Of a stretch of 64,000 nt of DNA, positions 27,016-35,946 are shown one piece after another (positions within the stretch are counted from its first letter, which is position 1; each line of letters starts with the position of its first letter). A program made the translations under genes and the position numbers. The notes beneath the pieces were generated by a model that did no database searches, had not been told where the DNA came from, and saw only the letters and a list, made by a program, of their open reading frames with translations. The DNA is from Oxalobacteraceae bacterium OTU3CINTB1 (GTDB lineage: Bacteria; Pseudomonadota; Gammaproteobacteria; Burkholderiales; Burkholderiaceae_D). Where the stretch lies: positions 2,728,001-2,792,000 of the forward strand of contig CP099652.1 of assembly GCA_024123955.1 (NCBI GenBank), read 5' to 3'.

Positions 27016-27745
27016 CCTGGACGACACACTGTTCCAATCGCTGGAAAAGTGCGCCGGGCGCGACGACCTCGAACCGGCGGCCGTGCTCAAGGACGGCGTC
27101 GCCTGCTCGTTCACCACCGCCGGCCAGCGCGCGATGTTCCAGTTCATGAATGACGGCATGACCATCATTCCCGCGACCGCGCGCAACCAGGACGCCTACA
27201 GCCGCGTCAAGCTCGACTTCACCAGCTACGCGGTAATCAACTACGGCGGCGTGGTGCTGCTGCCCGACGGCAGCGCCGACCGGTCCTGGCTCGAACGCAT
27301 GCGCCCGGCGATGCTGGCCGCGCAGGACGGCCTGGCCGAGCTGGGCCGCCTGATCGACGCCTACGTCGAGGCCGCGGGCCAGAGCAGTCGCACCCGCATC
27401 GTTGAGGATTATTCGATTCCGTTCTATCTGCTGATCAAGGACGCCGACAAGATCGCCGCCAGGCTCGAGCCGATCGAGCGCGAAGTGGTGATTCCGTGGC
27501 TGGAGGCGCGCGGCCACGACTACTTCGTCCACCGTAACGCCAACAATCTGGCCATCCTGCCCAACGCGCTGAACAAGTCGCACGCGGTGGCCTACGTCAC
27601 CGAGCTGCTGCGCGCCGAGCATGGCCCCATTTTGACCTTCGGCATCGGCGACAGCCGTTCGGACGCGCGCTTCATGGCCGCTTGCGACTACGCCATCGTG
27701 CCGCGCGGCACGCAACTGGCCGGGGTCGCCCTGGAGCCGCTATGA
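26993..27745 (+). CDS. HAD-superfamily hydrolase of Ter-associated cluster
   Basis: 250 residues starting at a TTG; the HAD motif I (FLFADLDDTLFQS) begins at residue 4, so no later start is possible, and the frame has no better upstream start. Motif II is likely IIPATARN, and motif IV is GIGDSRSDARFMAACDYAIVP, with the motif III Lys at about NKSHAVAYV. The cap is of the Cof/sucrose-phosphatase-like type. It should remove phosphate from a sugar-phosphate or nucleotide-like intermediate, fitting the phosphoribosyltransferase next door. It overlaps both neighbours, so expression is coupled. Confidence 0.87.
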   Translation: MKKFLFADLDDTLFQSLEKCAGRDDLEPAAVLKDGVACSFTTAGQRAMFQFMNDGMTIIPATARNQDAYSRVKLDFTSYAVINYGGVVLLPDGSADRSWLERMRPAMLAAQDGLAELGRLIDAYVEAAGQSSRTRIVEDYSIPFYLLIKDADKIAARLEPIEREVVIPWLEARGHDYFVHRNANNLAILPNALNKSHAVAYVTELLRAEHGPILTFGIGDSRSDARFMAACDYAIVPRGTQLAGVALEPL

Positions 27746-28890
27746 ATTTCAGCGGCAGCTACCACGGCGACGATGTGCGCTTCCTGCTCAAGCCGCTGGC
27801 GCTGACCTCGTTCGTCGATGTGCCCGACAAGGAACGCCTGATCCAGTCGGGCCAGCGCCATTACAGCGAGATGCTGTCGCGCGAGTCGCTGCCGTCGCCG
27901 CGCTACCTGGACGTGTTCGGCCAGGCCTGCACGGCCAACCTGGAGCGCATGGCGCGCGACTGCGTGAGCCTTGCCGGCCTGATCGCCCGCCGCCGCGCCG
28001 GGCCGGTGACCCTGGTCTCGCTGGCGCGCGCCGGCACGCCGGTGGGCGTGGTGCTCAAGCGTCTGCTCGGCAGCGTGTTCGGCCGCGAGGTCGCGCATTA
28101 TTCGCTGTCGATCATCCGCGACCGCGGCATCGACCAGGTCGCGCTGGAATACATCCTGGCGCAGGGCCACGCGCCCGAATCGATCGTCTTCATCGACGGC
28201 TGGACCGGCAAGGGCGTCATCGCCGGCGAGCTGCACGCCAGCATGGCGGTGTTCAACGCGCGCCACGGCTGCGCCATCGACAGCGGCCTGTACGTGCTGT
28301 CCGACCTGGCCGGCGTGGCCGCGCGCGCCGTCGGCCACGACGATTACCTGATTCCTTCGAGCATTTTGAACGCCACCGTGTCGGGCCTCGTCAGCCGCTC
28401 GATCCTGAACGACGAGATCGGCCCGGAAGATTTCCACGGTTGCGTGTACTACGCCGAGTTCGAACCGCAGGACCAGTCGCGCGTGTTCGCCGACCGCCTG
28501 GTCGACCTGGCGCAACAATGGGCCGAAGGGCCGGCCGCCATCGACGCGGTCATCGGCCCGGCCAGCGAACCGGCCGGCGCGACCACCGCGTTGGCCGAAC
28601 TCGCCACCGAGACCGCGCGCGCGACGGCGGCGCGCGTCTCGCGCGACTACATGGAGGCGGCCATGCGCGTGCACGGCGTCGCCGACCGCAACCTGATCAA
28701 ACCCGGCCTGGGCGAAGCCACGCGCGTGCTGCTGCGGCGCTCGCCGGACAGGCTGATCGTGCGCGACGCGGCCAGCGCCGACGTCGCCCATTTGCTGGTG
28801 CTGGCACGCGAAAAAGACGTGCCGGTGCAACTCGATCCGGAGCTGCCATACCAGGCCGTTTCCATCATCAGGAGTATCGCCGATGGTTAA
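27742..28890 (+). CDS. StiP-family protein: phosphoribosyltransferase-like domain plus PELOTA RNA-binding-like domain
   Basis: 382 residues from the ATG that overlaps the HAD stop. The N-terminal domain (about 15-280) has VTLVSLARAGTPVGVVLKRLL and ESIVFIDGWTGKGVIAGEL, a phosphoribosyltransferase-like pair; the family is also labelled cysteine protease StiP in databases. The C-terminal 95 residues (RVHGVADRNLIKPGLGEATR, then RVLLRRSPDRLIV and LVLAREKDVPVQ) resemble the PELOTA_1 RNA-binding domain. It always travels with Ter biosynthetic genes in the published genomic surveys I recall. The real activity is unproven. It overlaps the lyase gene by eight bases. Confidence 0.82.
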   Translation: MNFSGSYHGDDVRFLLKPLALTSFVDVPDKERLIQSGQRHYSEMLSRESLPSPRYLDVFGQACTANLERMARDCVSLAGLIARRRAGPVTLVSLARAGTPVGVVLKRLLGSVFGREVAHYSLSIIRDRGIDQVALEYILAQGHAPESIVFIDGWTGKGVIAGELHASMAVFNARHGCAIDSGLYVLSDLAGVAARAVGHDDYLIPSSILNATVSGLVSRSILNDEIGPEDFHGCVYYAEFEPQDQSRVFADRLVDLAQQWAEGPAAIDAVIGPASEPAGATTALAELATETARATAARVSRDYMEAAMRVHGVADRNLIKPGLGEATRVLLRRSPDRLIVRDAASADVAHLLVLAREKDVPVQLDPELPYQAVSIIRSIADG

Positions 28891-29836
28891 GACACCAGGG
28901 GCTTCGCTGTACGTGCCGGCGACCCATAAATATCTGATGGACGTCGCCAGCGGCACGCGCCTGGGCAATGTCCGCTCGCTGATCATGTGCACCGAGGACG
29001 CGGTCGCCGACCGCGAGCTCAGCTACGCCTTGTTCAACCTGTCGCTGGTGCTGGCCAACATGCCGGCGGAGAGCCAGGCCGAGCGCTTCGTGCGGGTGCG
29101 CAACCTCGACGTGATGGCGCGCGTGCTGGCCATGCCCGGCGCCGACAAGCTGACCGGCTTCGTCATCCCCAAGGCCACCCAGTACAATCTGCCGATGTAC
29201 TGCAACCTGGTGCGCGACACGGCCCACGCGCTGATGCCGACCCTGGAGACGGCCGAGGTGTTCTACGATGCCGAGATGCACGCGCTGCGTCATCTGATCG
29301 GCTCGCCCGGCATCCGCGAGCGGGTGGTGGCGCTGCGCATTGGCGGCAACGATCTGCTGGCGCTGCTGGGCTTGCGCCGGCCGCGCAACATGACGATCTA
29401 CCGCACGCCGCTGGGGCCGGTGATCGGGCGGCTGGTGACGACCTTCCGGCCGCACGGTTTTGCGCTGACGGCGCCGGTGTTCGAGCATCTGGACCTGCCG
29501 GAGTTGCTGGCCGAGGAGGTCAACGAGGACCTGGCGCACGGCATGGTCGGCAAGACCGCGATCCATCCGAGCCAGATCGAGCCGATCGAAAGCCATTACC
29601 GCGTCTCTGCCAGCGACCTGGAGGAGGCCTCCGCCATTCTGCGGCCGGACAGCCCGGCCGTGTTCGCGATGAACCAGTCGATGTGCGAGGTGGCCACCCA
29701 TCGCGCCTGGGCCGAGAGCACGCTCGAACGCTCGCGCCTGTTCGGGTCGCATCCGGGCCAGGCGCAGAAGCAGGAGCAAGAGTCGATGCAGGCCGCAACT
29801 TCGCCAGTGTTAACGAGTCAAACCATTCTGAGGTGA
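28883..29836 (+). CDS. HpcH/HpaI-type aldolase / citrate-lyase beta-like enzyme
   Basis: 317 residues. The TIM-barrel lyase family is indicated by SLYVPATHKYLMDVASGTRL at the N-terminus, SLIMCTEDAVADRELSYAL near 32, DKLTGFVIPKAT near 90, VVALRIGGNDLLALLGL near 150 and GMVGKTAIHPSQIEPI near 220. The latter is the K-x-x-I-H-P-x-Q motif of CitE-like enzymes. These enzymes make or break C-C bonds with a metal-bound enolate, often from acyl-CoA or oxo acids. It would supply or modify a building block for the metabolite made by this operon (inference). TerA-like follows after five bases. Confidence 0.88.
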   Translation: MVKTPGASLYVPATHKYLMDVASGTRLGNVRSLIMCTEDAVADRELSYALFNLSLVLANMPAESQAERFVRVRNLDVMARVLAMPGADKLTGFVIPKATQYNLPMYCNLVRDTAHALMPTLETAEVFYDAEMHALRHLIGSPGIRERVVALRIGGNDLLALLGLRRPRNMTIYRTPLGPVIGRLVTTFRPHGFALTAPVFEHLDLPELLAEEVNEDLAHGMVGKTAIHPSQIEPIESHYRVSASDLEEASAILRPDSPAVFAMNQSMCEVATHRAWAESTLERSRLFGSHPGQAQKQEQESMQAATSPVLTSQTILR

Positions 29837-29841
29837 TCGAA

Positions 29842-31065
29842 ATGAAGCAATTCTCGCGCGGACAAAAGAGCAAGCTCGACGACCTGGGCTGCGGCCAGGC
29901 GTTCAATGTCGATGTGGAACTGAAGCTGGGCGGTACCAGCGCCGACGTCTCGTGCTTCGGCCTCGACGCGTCGGAGCGGCTGTCGGACGACCGTTACATG
30001 GTGTTCTACAACCAGCTGGCCAGCCCGGGCGGGGCGGTCAGGCTGACCATCGCGGGCGACCGCTCCAGCTTTGCCGTCAACCTGGCGGCGCTGCCGGAGT
30101 CGATCGCCAAGCTGGTGTTTACCGCCGCCATCGACAGCGGCGCGATGCGCTCGCTGAGCCAGGGCAGCGTGACGGTCGGCGGTGTGGCGCAGTTCCCGCT
30201 GGCCGGCGCCGACTTCCAGGATGAGAAGGCGGTGATAGTGGCCGAGCTGTATCGCAAGGACGGGCTGTGGCGCTTTGGCGCCGTGGGGCAGGGCTTCAAT
30301 GGCGGTTTGTCGGCGTTGCTGACGCACTTCGGCGGCAGCGAGAGCGCGTCGTCGTCGGCCTCCGCGCCGTCACCGGCGCCAGCGCCGGCGGCTGCGACGC
30401 AGCCCAAGGTGTCGCTGTCGAAGATCACGCTGGAGAAGCGTGGCGACAAGATCTCGCTGGAGAAATCGGCCTCGCGCGGTTTCGGCCGCATCCACGTCAA
30501 TTTGAACTGGAATCGTTCGGGCGCCGTGGCGCCGGTGGAGAAGGGGGGCTTCCTGTCCAAGCTGACCGGCGGCCTGCGCCCGTCCAAGGGGCTGGATCTG
30601 GATCTGGCCTGCATGTTCGAGCTGAACGACGGCTCCAAGGGCGTCGTGCAAGCGTTGGGCAACAGCTTCGGCAACTTCGACGGCAAGCCGTACATCCAGC
30701 TGGAAGCCGATGACCGCACCGGCGCCAATGTCGATGGCGAAAATCTGACCATCAACGGCCAACGTTTCGACGAGGTCAGGCGGGCGTTGATTTTCGCGTT
30801 CATTTACGAAGGTGCGCCGAACTGGGCCGCGACCGATGGCGTGGTCACGATCAATGTGCCGGACCAGCCGCCGATCGAGGTACGGCTGGACCAGGGCGCC
30901 AGCCAGCGCATGTGCGCCATCGCGATGATCGAGAATATCGGCGGCAAGCTGCAGGTGACCAAGCTGGTCGATTACATCGTGCCGGAAGGCGGCAAGAGCA
31001 TGCACGAGGTTATGGATCGCAAGTACAACTTCGGCATGAAGTGGGTGGCGGGCAGCAAAGGTTGA
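29842..31065 (+). CDS. terA: Tandem TerD-domain protein, TerA-like
   Basis: 407 residues with two TerD folds. The first (about 1-170) has YMVFYNQLASPGGAVRLTIAG and AVIVAELYRKDGLWRFGAVG followed by QGFNGGL. It lacks the D-L-D calcium motif and the G-D-G-D-D-E cluster of the stand-alone TerD. An Ala/Pro/Ser-rich linker covers about 172-192. The second (about 195-405) restores the pattern with INL-like HVNLNWNR, KGLDLDLACMFELNDGSKGV and GENLTINGQ. Length and layout fit TerA. The start follows a GAGGTG ribosome site. It closes the operon and converges with the CheW gene four bases away, with no terminator seen. Confidence 0.87.
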   Translation: MKQFSRGQKSKLDDLGCGQAFNVDVELKLGGTSADVSCFGLDASERLSDDRYMVFYNQLASPGGAVRLTIAGDRSSFAVNLAALPESIAKLVFTAAIDSGAMRSLSQGSVTVGGVAQFPLAGADFQDEKAVIVAELYRKDGLWRFGAVGQGFNGGLSALLTHFGGSESASSSASAPSPAPAPAAATQPKVSLSKITLEKRGDKISLEKSASRGFGRIHVNLNWNRSGAVAPVEKGGFLSKLTGGLRPSKGLDLDLACMFELNDGSKGVVQALGNSFGNFDGKPYIQLEADDRTGANVDGENLTINGQRFDEVRRALIFAFIYEGAPNWAATDGVVTINVPDQPPIEVRLDQGASQRMCAIAMIENIGGKLQVTKLVDYIVPEGGKSMHEVMDRKYNFGMKWVAGSKG

Positions 31066-31069
31066 TTGC

Positions 31070-32458
31070 CTAACGATTCGCCAGGTCGATCGTGCGGTAA
31101 CTGACCTGATCGCTACCCTCGCCGGTGGTGATGAATTCCACCGGACCGGCGCCGGCCAGCGCCATCCGGTACAGCCAGCCGGTGTGCGGCGGAATCAACA
31201 GCAGCACGTGGCGCACCACGTACCCCGCGTACCCCTCTGGCCCCTTCACCACGATAATCCGCGCAGTGGGCCTGGCCGACGACGGCTCCGGCCCGCTGCG
31301 CAGATCCACCAGCCGCACCGCTTGTCCGCGCCATTCGATATTGGCAGCCAACGCCTCCAGCCCATCCATGTGCTCGGCCCGCAGCGGCAGGATCTCTTCC
31401 ATCGCGTCGATCGGCGCCGCGCACGCCTGATCGGTCTGAAAAACGATATAGGCGCCCGGGTTGGCGCGCTGCGCCTCGCGTTTGTCCTGTTCCGGCGCGG
31501 CGCTCTTGCTGATGCTGGCCTCGGGCGTGCTGGCGAACAGCAGCGCCGTGTCGATGACCCGCACCTCCCCGGCGCCTTCCTCGAAAAAGGTAGCGGCGAT
31601 GCCGCCGTCCGACACGGCAGCGCCGGCGACCGTCAACGACCGCAGTTCGATCGCCTCGCGCACCAGCAAGCCGAGCGTCAGGCCTTCGCGTTGCACGATG
31701 GCGAGCAGCTTTGCCTGTGCGGTATCCGGCTGGCCGAGCAGGGCGCCCAAGTTGATCACCGGAATGGTACGGTCGCGCCATTTGCAGTAACGGTTGCTGC
31801 CGGCCGTGCCGATCGCAAGCAGTTCGGGCAAATGGATCACCTCGGCCAGCTCGGCCGCCGGCAGCGCCACCCGCACATCGCCCACCGCCAGCAGCGCGCT
31901 CAGCACCTTCTCGTCTCCCTGCTGCGCTTGATGGACCGATGGGGCCGCCTCGGCCCCGTCGTCCCCGTTGGATTCATGCCAGGCCGACGCCAGCGCGATC
32001 AAGCGGCCGACGTCGAGGATGCTGAGCACCAGGCCCATCTCCGCCGACTTGACGACGGTGTGAAATACTTCCTCGCTGTCGTCGTCGTGATGGACCTGCG
32101 ACAAGGCCTGCGGCGCGACATCGGTCAAGCCACGGATGCTGTCGACCTTCAGGCCGATGGTGCGCCGGCCGTCGCTGAGCATCATGACCCGTTCGGCGAC
32201 CTCCACATCCGCTTGCGACGCGCCCAGTTCGACCCAGCGCGCCAGGTCGACCACCGGCACCAGCCGCCCGACGTGCTCGGCCACGCCGCACAGCGCGCCC
32301 TGGCGGCGCGGCAGGGCCGTCAGCGCGCCCTTGGCGGGGATGGCCTGCAGCACGGCGTCGATGGCCACGCCGATGTTGACCGCGCCCACGGCCGCCACCG
32401 CCAGCCGCACCGCGCCTTCGGCCGGCGCCGACGCAGACACCGATTCCATGGCCGTCAT
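31070..32458 (-). CDS. Triple CheW-domain chemotaxis coupling protein
   Basis: 462 residues with three consecutive CheW-like domains at about 15-155, 185-315 and 340-460. Repeated CheW marks are GRLVPVVDLARWVELG in the first, RTIPVINLGALLGQ in the second and QAVRLVDLRSG in the third, each at the same place in its domain. CheW domains scaffold chemoreceptors to the CheA kinase. Three in a row suggests a multi-docking scaffold. It starts three bases after the chemoreceptor gene ends, so both are made together. No cheA, cheY or cheR is in the window. Confidence 0.88.
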   Translation of the reverse strand: MTAMESVSASAPAEGAVRLAVAAVGAVNIGVAIDAVLQAIPAKGALTALPRRQGALCGVAEHVGRLVPVVDLARWVELGASQADVEVAERVMMLSDGRRTIGLKVDSIRGLTDVAPQALSQVHHDDDSEEVFHTVVKSAEMGLVLSILDVGRLIALASAWHESNGDDGAEAAPSVHQAQQGDEKVLSALLAVGDVRVALPAAELAEVIHLPELLAIGTAGSNRYCKWRDRTIPVINLGALLGQPDTAQAKLLAIVQREGLTLGLLVREAIELRSLTVAGAAVSDGGIAATFFEEGAGEVRVIDTALLFASTPEASISKSAAPEQDKREAQRANPGAYIVFQTDQACAAPIDAMEEILPLRAEHMDGLEALAANIEWRGQAVRLVDLRSGPEPSSARPTARIIVVKGPEGYAGYVVRHVLLLIPPHTGWLYRMALAGAGPVEFITTGEGSDQVSYRTIDLANR

Positions 32459-32461
32459 GCC

Positions 32462-34549
32462 TTAGCGCTCCGTCGCCATGTTCTCGAGTTCCGTCAGCAA
32501 CGACGAGGCGTCCTGCGTCGCGGCCGCCTGCGCCGAGGTCGACGCGTGGATCTGGTCGATCGACGCGCTGGTCTTGGCGACCGACTGCACGATGCGCTCG
32601 AACGCCGCCTCGACGTCGCCCGACAGGCGCGTGCCTTCGCCGACCCGGTTGACGGTTTCGTTGATCAGCTTGGCGATCTCGCGGGTGGCCAGTGCCGACT
32701 TTTCGGCCAGCTTGCGCACCTCGTTGGCGACCACCGAGAAGCCGTAGCCGTGCTCGCCGGCGCGCGCGGCCTCGATCGCGGCGTTGAACGCCAGCAGGTG
32801 GGTCTGGCCGGCGATGTCGCTGATGGTGTCGATGATTTCATGCACCGCGCCCGACGATTGCTGGATGGCGACGATCGCCTCGCGGGAGCGCGCCAGCAAC
32901 TTGCTGCCGTCGGACGCCTCCGACTGGGTCTGGCCGGCCAGGCCGGCGCTGTGCTGCGAGCCCTGCGCGATGCCGGCGATCGACAAGGTCAGTTCGCCCA
33001 GCACGCCGGAGATGGCCTTGACCTTTTGCGTGACCATTTCCTCGCGGTTGACCTGCTCGGTTACGTCCATGGCGAACTTGACCACCTTGTAGGCCTTGCC
33101 GTTGATGTCGAGGATAGGGTTGTAGGTGGCCAGGATCCAGATCTTGGCGCCATGTTTGCCGACGCGCTTGAAGCGGCCCGACTGGAACTCCCCCTGGCCG
33201 AGGTTGGCCCAGAAATTGCGGTACTCGGCGCTCTTCACCAGCTCGCCGTCGCAGAACATGCTGTGGTGCTGGCCGATGACTTCCTCTTCGACATAACCCA
33301 TGGTGCGCAGGAAGTTCTCGTTGGCCGAGAGGATGTTGCCGCGCATATCGAACTCGATGACGGCCTGCGAGCGGCCCAGCGCGTCGAGCTTGCCCTTGGT
33401 CTCGGCGCTGAGCATTTTTTGCGTGGTGATGTCGGTGGCGAACTTCACCACCTTGACCGGCTTGCCGTCGGCGTCGAAGATCGGGTTGTACGATGCCAGG
33501 ATCCATACCTCCTTGCCCGCTTTGGTGACGCGCCGGTATTCGCCGGCGTTGAACTCGCCGCGTCCGAGGCGCTCCCAGAACGCCATATACTCGGGCGAGT
33601 GGCTGAACGCGGGATCGCAGAACATGCGGTGGTGCTGGCCGCGCACCTCGTCGAGCGTGTAGCCCATCACGTCCAGGAAGTTGTCGTTGGCCGACAGCAC
33701 CTTGCCGTGCAGGTCGAACTCGATGACCGCCTGGACCCGGTCGACCGCCTGGTTCTTGCCTTCGAAATTGGCGTTGCGCATTTTCTCGGCCGTGATGTCG
33801 GTGGCGAACTTGACCACCTTGAACGGCTTGCCGTCGGCGCCGAAGATGGGGTTGTAGGTGGCCTGGATCCAGATGGCGTTGCCTTGCTTGCCGATGCGCT
33901 TGAATTCGCCGGCATGGAATTCGCCCTGGGCCAGCTCCGCCCAGAAGCTGCGGTACTCGTGCGACCGGCTGTAGGCGCCCTCGCAGAAGATCGAGTGGTG
34001 CTTGCCGACCACCTCGTCGCGCTCGTAGCCCATGGTCTTGAGGAAGTTGTCGTTGGCGTGCAGGATGCGGCCCGTCAGGTCGAACTCGATCTCCGCCTGG
34101 GCGCGGTCGACCGCCATCATCTTGCCCTCGAAGTCGGCGTTGCGCAGCGTTTGTTCGGTGATGTCGGTGGCAAACTTGATCACTTTGAACGGATTGCCGT
34201 CGGGACCGATGACGGGATTGTACGACGCTTGCAACCATATCGGCCTGCCGCTTTTGTGCAGGCGCATGTATTCGCCGCTGCTGGGGTGGCCCGCCGCCAG
34301 CTCCAGCCACAGGTTGCGGTACTCGTCGGATGCGGCGAACTCGGGCGTGCAAAACATCCGGTGGTGCTTGCCAACGATCTCGTCCAGGCTGTAGCCCATG
34401 GCGTCGAGGAAATTGCGGTTGGCGTGGGTGACATTGCCGGCAAGATCGAACTCGATCAGCGCCTGGCTGCGGTTGATGGCGTCGAGCACCGACATGGCAA
34501 TGCTCAACCGTGAATCACAAGTGCCGATCTCTTCAATAGAACTGTGCAT
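32462..34549 (-). CDS. Soluble methyl-accepting chemotaxis protein with four PAS domains
   Basis: 695 residues, no membrane segment. Four PAS domains follow each other with an exact 122-residue period: the I-E-F-D-L/M block recurs at 32, 154, 276 and about 398. Each repeat keeps a GKHH/GQHH-x-M/I-F-C motif and a W-I/L-x-A-x-Y-N-P block. The signalling domain (about 515-690) has the receptor hairpin tip IAGQTHLLAFNAAIEAARAG and VVANEVRKLAEKSALATREI. This layout is like BdlA (two PAS), a biofilm-dispersal sensor that can bind haem or flavin, but with twice as many PAS domains. Its role is probably energy, redox or oxygen taxis. Confidence 0.92.
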   Translation of the reverse strand: MHSSIEEIGTCDSRLSIAMSVLDAINRSQALIEFDLAGNVTHANRNFLDAMGYSLDEIVGKHHRMFCTPEFAASDEYRNLWLELAAGHPSSGEYMRLHKSGRPIWLQASYNPVIGPDGNPFKVIKFATDITEQTLRNADFEGKMMAVDRAQAEIEFDLTGRILHANDNFLKTMGYERDEVVGKHHSIFCEGAYSRSHEYRSFWAELAQGEFHAGEFKRIGKQGNAIWIQATYNPIFGADGKPFKVVKFATDITAEKMRNANFEGKNQAVDRVQAVIEFDLHGKVLSANDNFLDVMGYTLDEVRGQHHRMFCDPAFSHSPEYMAFWERLGRGEFNAGEYRRVTKAGKEVWILASYNPIFDADGKPVKVVKFATDITTQKMLSAETKGKLDALGRSQAVIEFDMRGNILSANENFLRTMGYVEEEVIGQHHSMFCDGELVKSAEYRNFWANLGQGEFQSGRFKRVGKHGAKIWILATYNPILDINGKAYKVVKFAMDVTEQVNREEMVTQKVKAISGVLGELTLSIAGIAQGSQHSAGLAGQTQSEASDGSKLLARSREAIVAIQQSSGAVHEIIDTISDIAGQTHLLAFNAAIEAARAGEHGYGFSVVANEVRKLAEKSALATREIAKLINETVNRVGEGTRLSGDVEAAFERIVQSVAKTSASIDQIHASTSAQAAATQDASSLLTELENMATER

Positions 34550-34716
34550 GATTACCTAACCTGTGGAAACTGCTGGAGAAGGCTAAGTGTAGCCGTGAAG
34601 AAACCTTCAGGGCGAGCAAAAGGCAACGGAGTTTTGCCGGCGGGGCCACTTGCGTTGCTATCGCGCGTCATTTCTCCTCCCGCAAAACAATCCTTCTGCA
34701 AGTGATGGGGGCAACG

Positions 34717-35850
34717 TTACCAGCCATGCAAGCGCGGCCATGGGACCAGGCCGCCATCGCCGCTCAGCGCCTGGTATTGCGGATATTGCGCGCCGGTGGC
34801 GCAGGCGTGATTGGGCAGGATGCGCAGCTGGGTGCCGATCGGAAAGCGCGACGCGATATCGCCATCGACGCCATCGCGCAGCGACAGGATGCCGTGCTCC
34901 TGGTTGGCGCCGCTGAGCACATAGCCGGCGATCGGCGTGCCGCGCACGTCGCACACCTGGCCGTAGCCGAAGTCCTGCTTCTGTTTTTGCGTGCCGCGGT
35001 CGCGGCTCATCGCCATCCAGCCGGCATCGACGATGGCCCAGCCTTTGTCCTGCTGGTGGCCGATTACCGTGGTCAGCACGCTTAGGGCGACCTCATCCAT
35101 TGAACACACCCCGATGTTGTGCATCACCAGATCGAAGAACACGTACACGCCGGCGCGCACCTCGGTGACGCCGTCGAACGACTGTGCCGACAGCGCCGTC
35201 GGCGTCGAGCCGATGCTGACCGCCGCGCAGGGCAGGCCGGCGGCGCGCAGCCGTTCGGCCGCGACGACGCAGGCCTTGCGCTCCTGCTCGGCGATGGCGA
35301 TCAGCTTGTTTTGGTCGTCGAGGTCGTAGCTGGAACCGGCGTGCGTCATCACGCCGCCCAGCAGCATGCCGCCTTCATGCAAATGGCGGCCGACGTCGAG
35401 CAAGGTGGCGAGCTCGGGGCGGATGCCGGAACGGTGGCCGTCGCTGTCGATCTCGATCCAGACTTCGAACCGCATGTCGTGCTGCTTGCCAAAGCGCACG
35501 ATGATTTCGGCCGAAGCCAGGCTGTCGGTGATGATTTTCAAGTCGCAACCGCGCCGGCGCAAGGCCATCGCCTGCGCCAGCTTGCTGCCGACCATGCCGA
35601 CCGCGTACAGGATATCGGTGGTGCCCGCTGCGAAGAAATGCTCCGCCTCGAGCAAGGTGGAGACCGTAATGCCGCGCGCGCCGGCGGCCAGTTGCATGGC
35701 CGTCACAGGCTCGCTCTTGCTGGTTTTGACATGCGGACGGAAGTTGACATGCATCGTGTCCATTTTCTCTTGCATGCGCGCGATGTTGCGCTGCATGCGC
35801 GGGACGTCGATGATGGCCGCAGGCGTGTTGAGTCCGGTAAGCGCCGACAT
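34717..35850 (-). CDS. DSD1-family PLP enzyme (D-threonine aldolase / D-serine dehydratase-like)
   Basis: 377 residues with the fold-type III alanine-racemase-like barrel. RPHVKTSKS at about 38-46 has the PLP Lys. ITVSTLLEAEHFFAAG and VWIEIDSDGHRSGI follow. The C-terminal lobe ends with LRILPNHACATGAQY; His and Cys there are the metal ligands of this family. The reaction is cleavage of D-threonine-type beta-hydroxy amino acids or deamination of D-serine. Which one cannot be told from sequence. It has the ribosome site AAGGAGA and is divergent from a LysR regulator, its probable controller. Confidence 0.9.
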   Translation of the reverse strand: MSALTGLNTPAAIIDVPRMQRNIARMQEKMDTMHVNFRPHVKTSKSEPVTAMQLAAGARGITVSTLLEAEHFFAAGTTDILYAVGMVGSKLAQAMALRRRGCDLKIITDSLASAEIIVRFGKQHDMRFEVWIEIDSDGHRSGIRPELATLLDVGRHLHEGGMLLGGVMTHAGSSYDLDDQNKLIAIAEQERKACVVAAERLRAAGLPCAAVSIGSTPTALSAQSFDGVTEVRAGVYVFFDLVMHNIGVCSMDEVALSVLTTVIGHQQDKGWAIVDAGWMAMSRDRGTQKQKQDFGYGQVCDVRGTPIAGYVLSGANQEHGILSLRDGVDGDIASRFPIGTQLRILPNHACATGAQYPQYQALSGDGGLVPWPRLHGW

Positions 35851-35859
35851 ATTTTCTCC

Positions 35860-35903
35860 TTGATGAATGAAACCAAGCGTCTAATGTAAATCCTATTCAT
35901 CAA
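35860..35903. promoter_or_regulatory. Inverted repeat between DSD1-type gene and LysR gene
   Basis: TTGATGAAT and ATTCATCAA, a perfect 9-bp inverted pair separated by 26 bases, lie in the divergent spacer. A LysR regulator commonly binds such sites. One arm touches the ribosome site of the DSD1-type gene. Confidence 0.4.
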
Positions 35904-35946
35904 CCTGTGTTTAAATGGAAAGCAATCAAAGCTTAAGAAAAATTGA

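Noticed and set aside
31184..34513. 1109-codon plus-strand open frame opposite the CheW and chemoreceptor genes
   Set aside because: A shadow of two well-supported genes; its repeats simply reflect the PAS duplication on the other strand.
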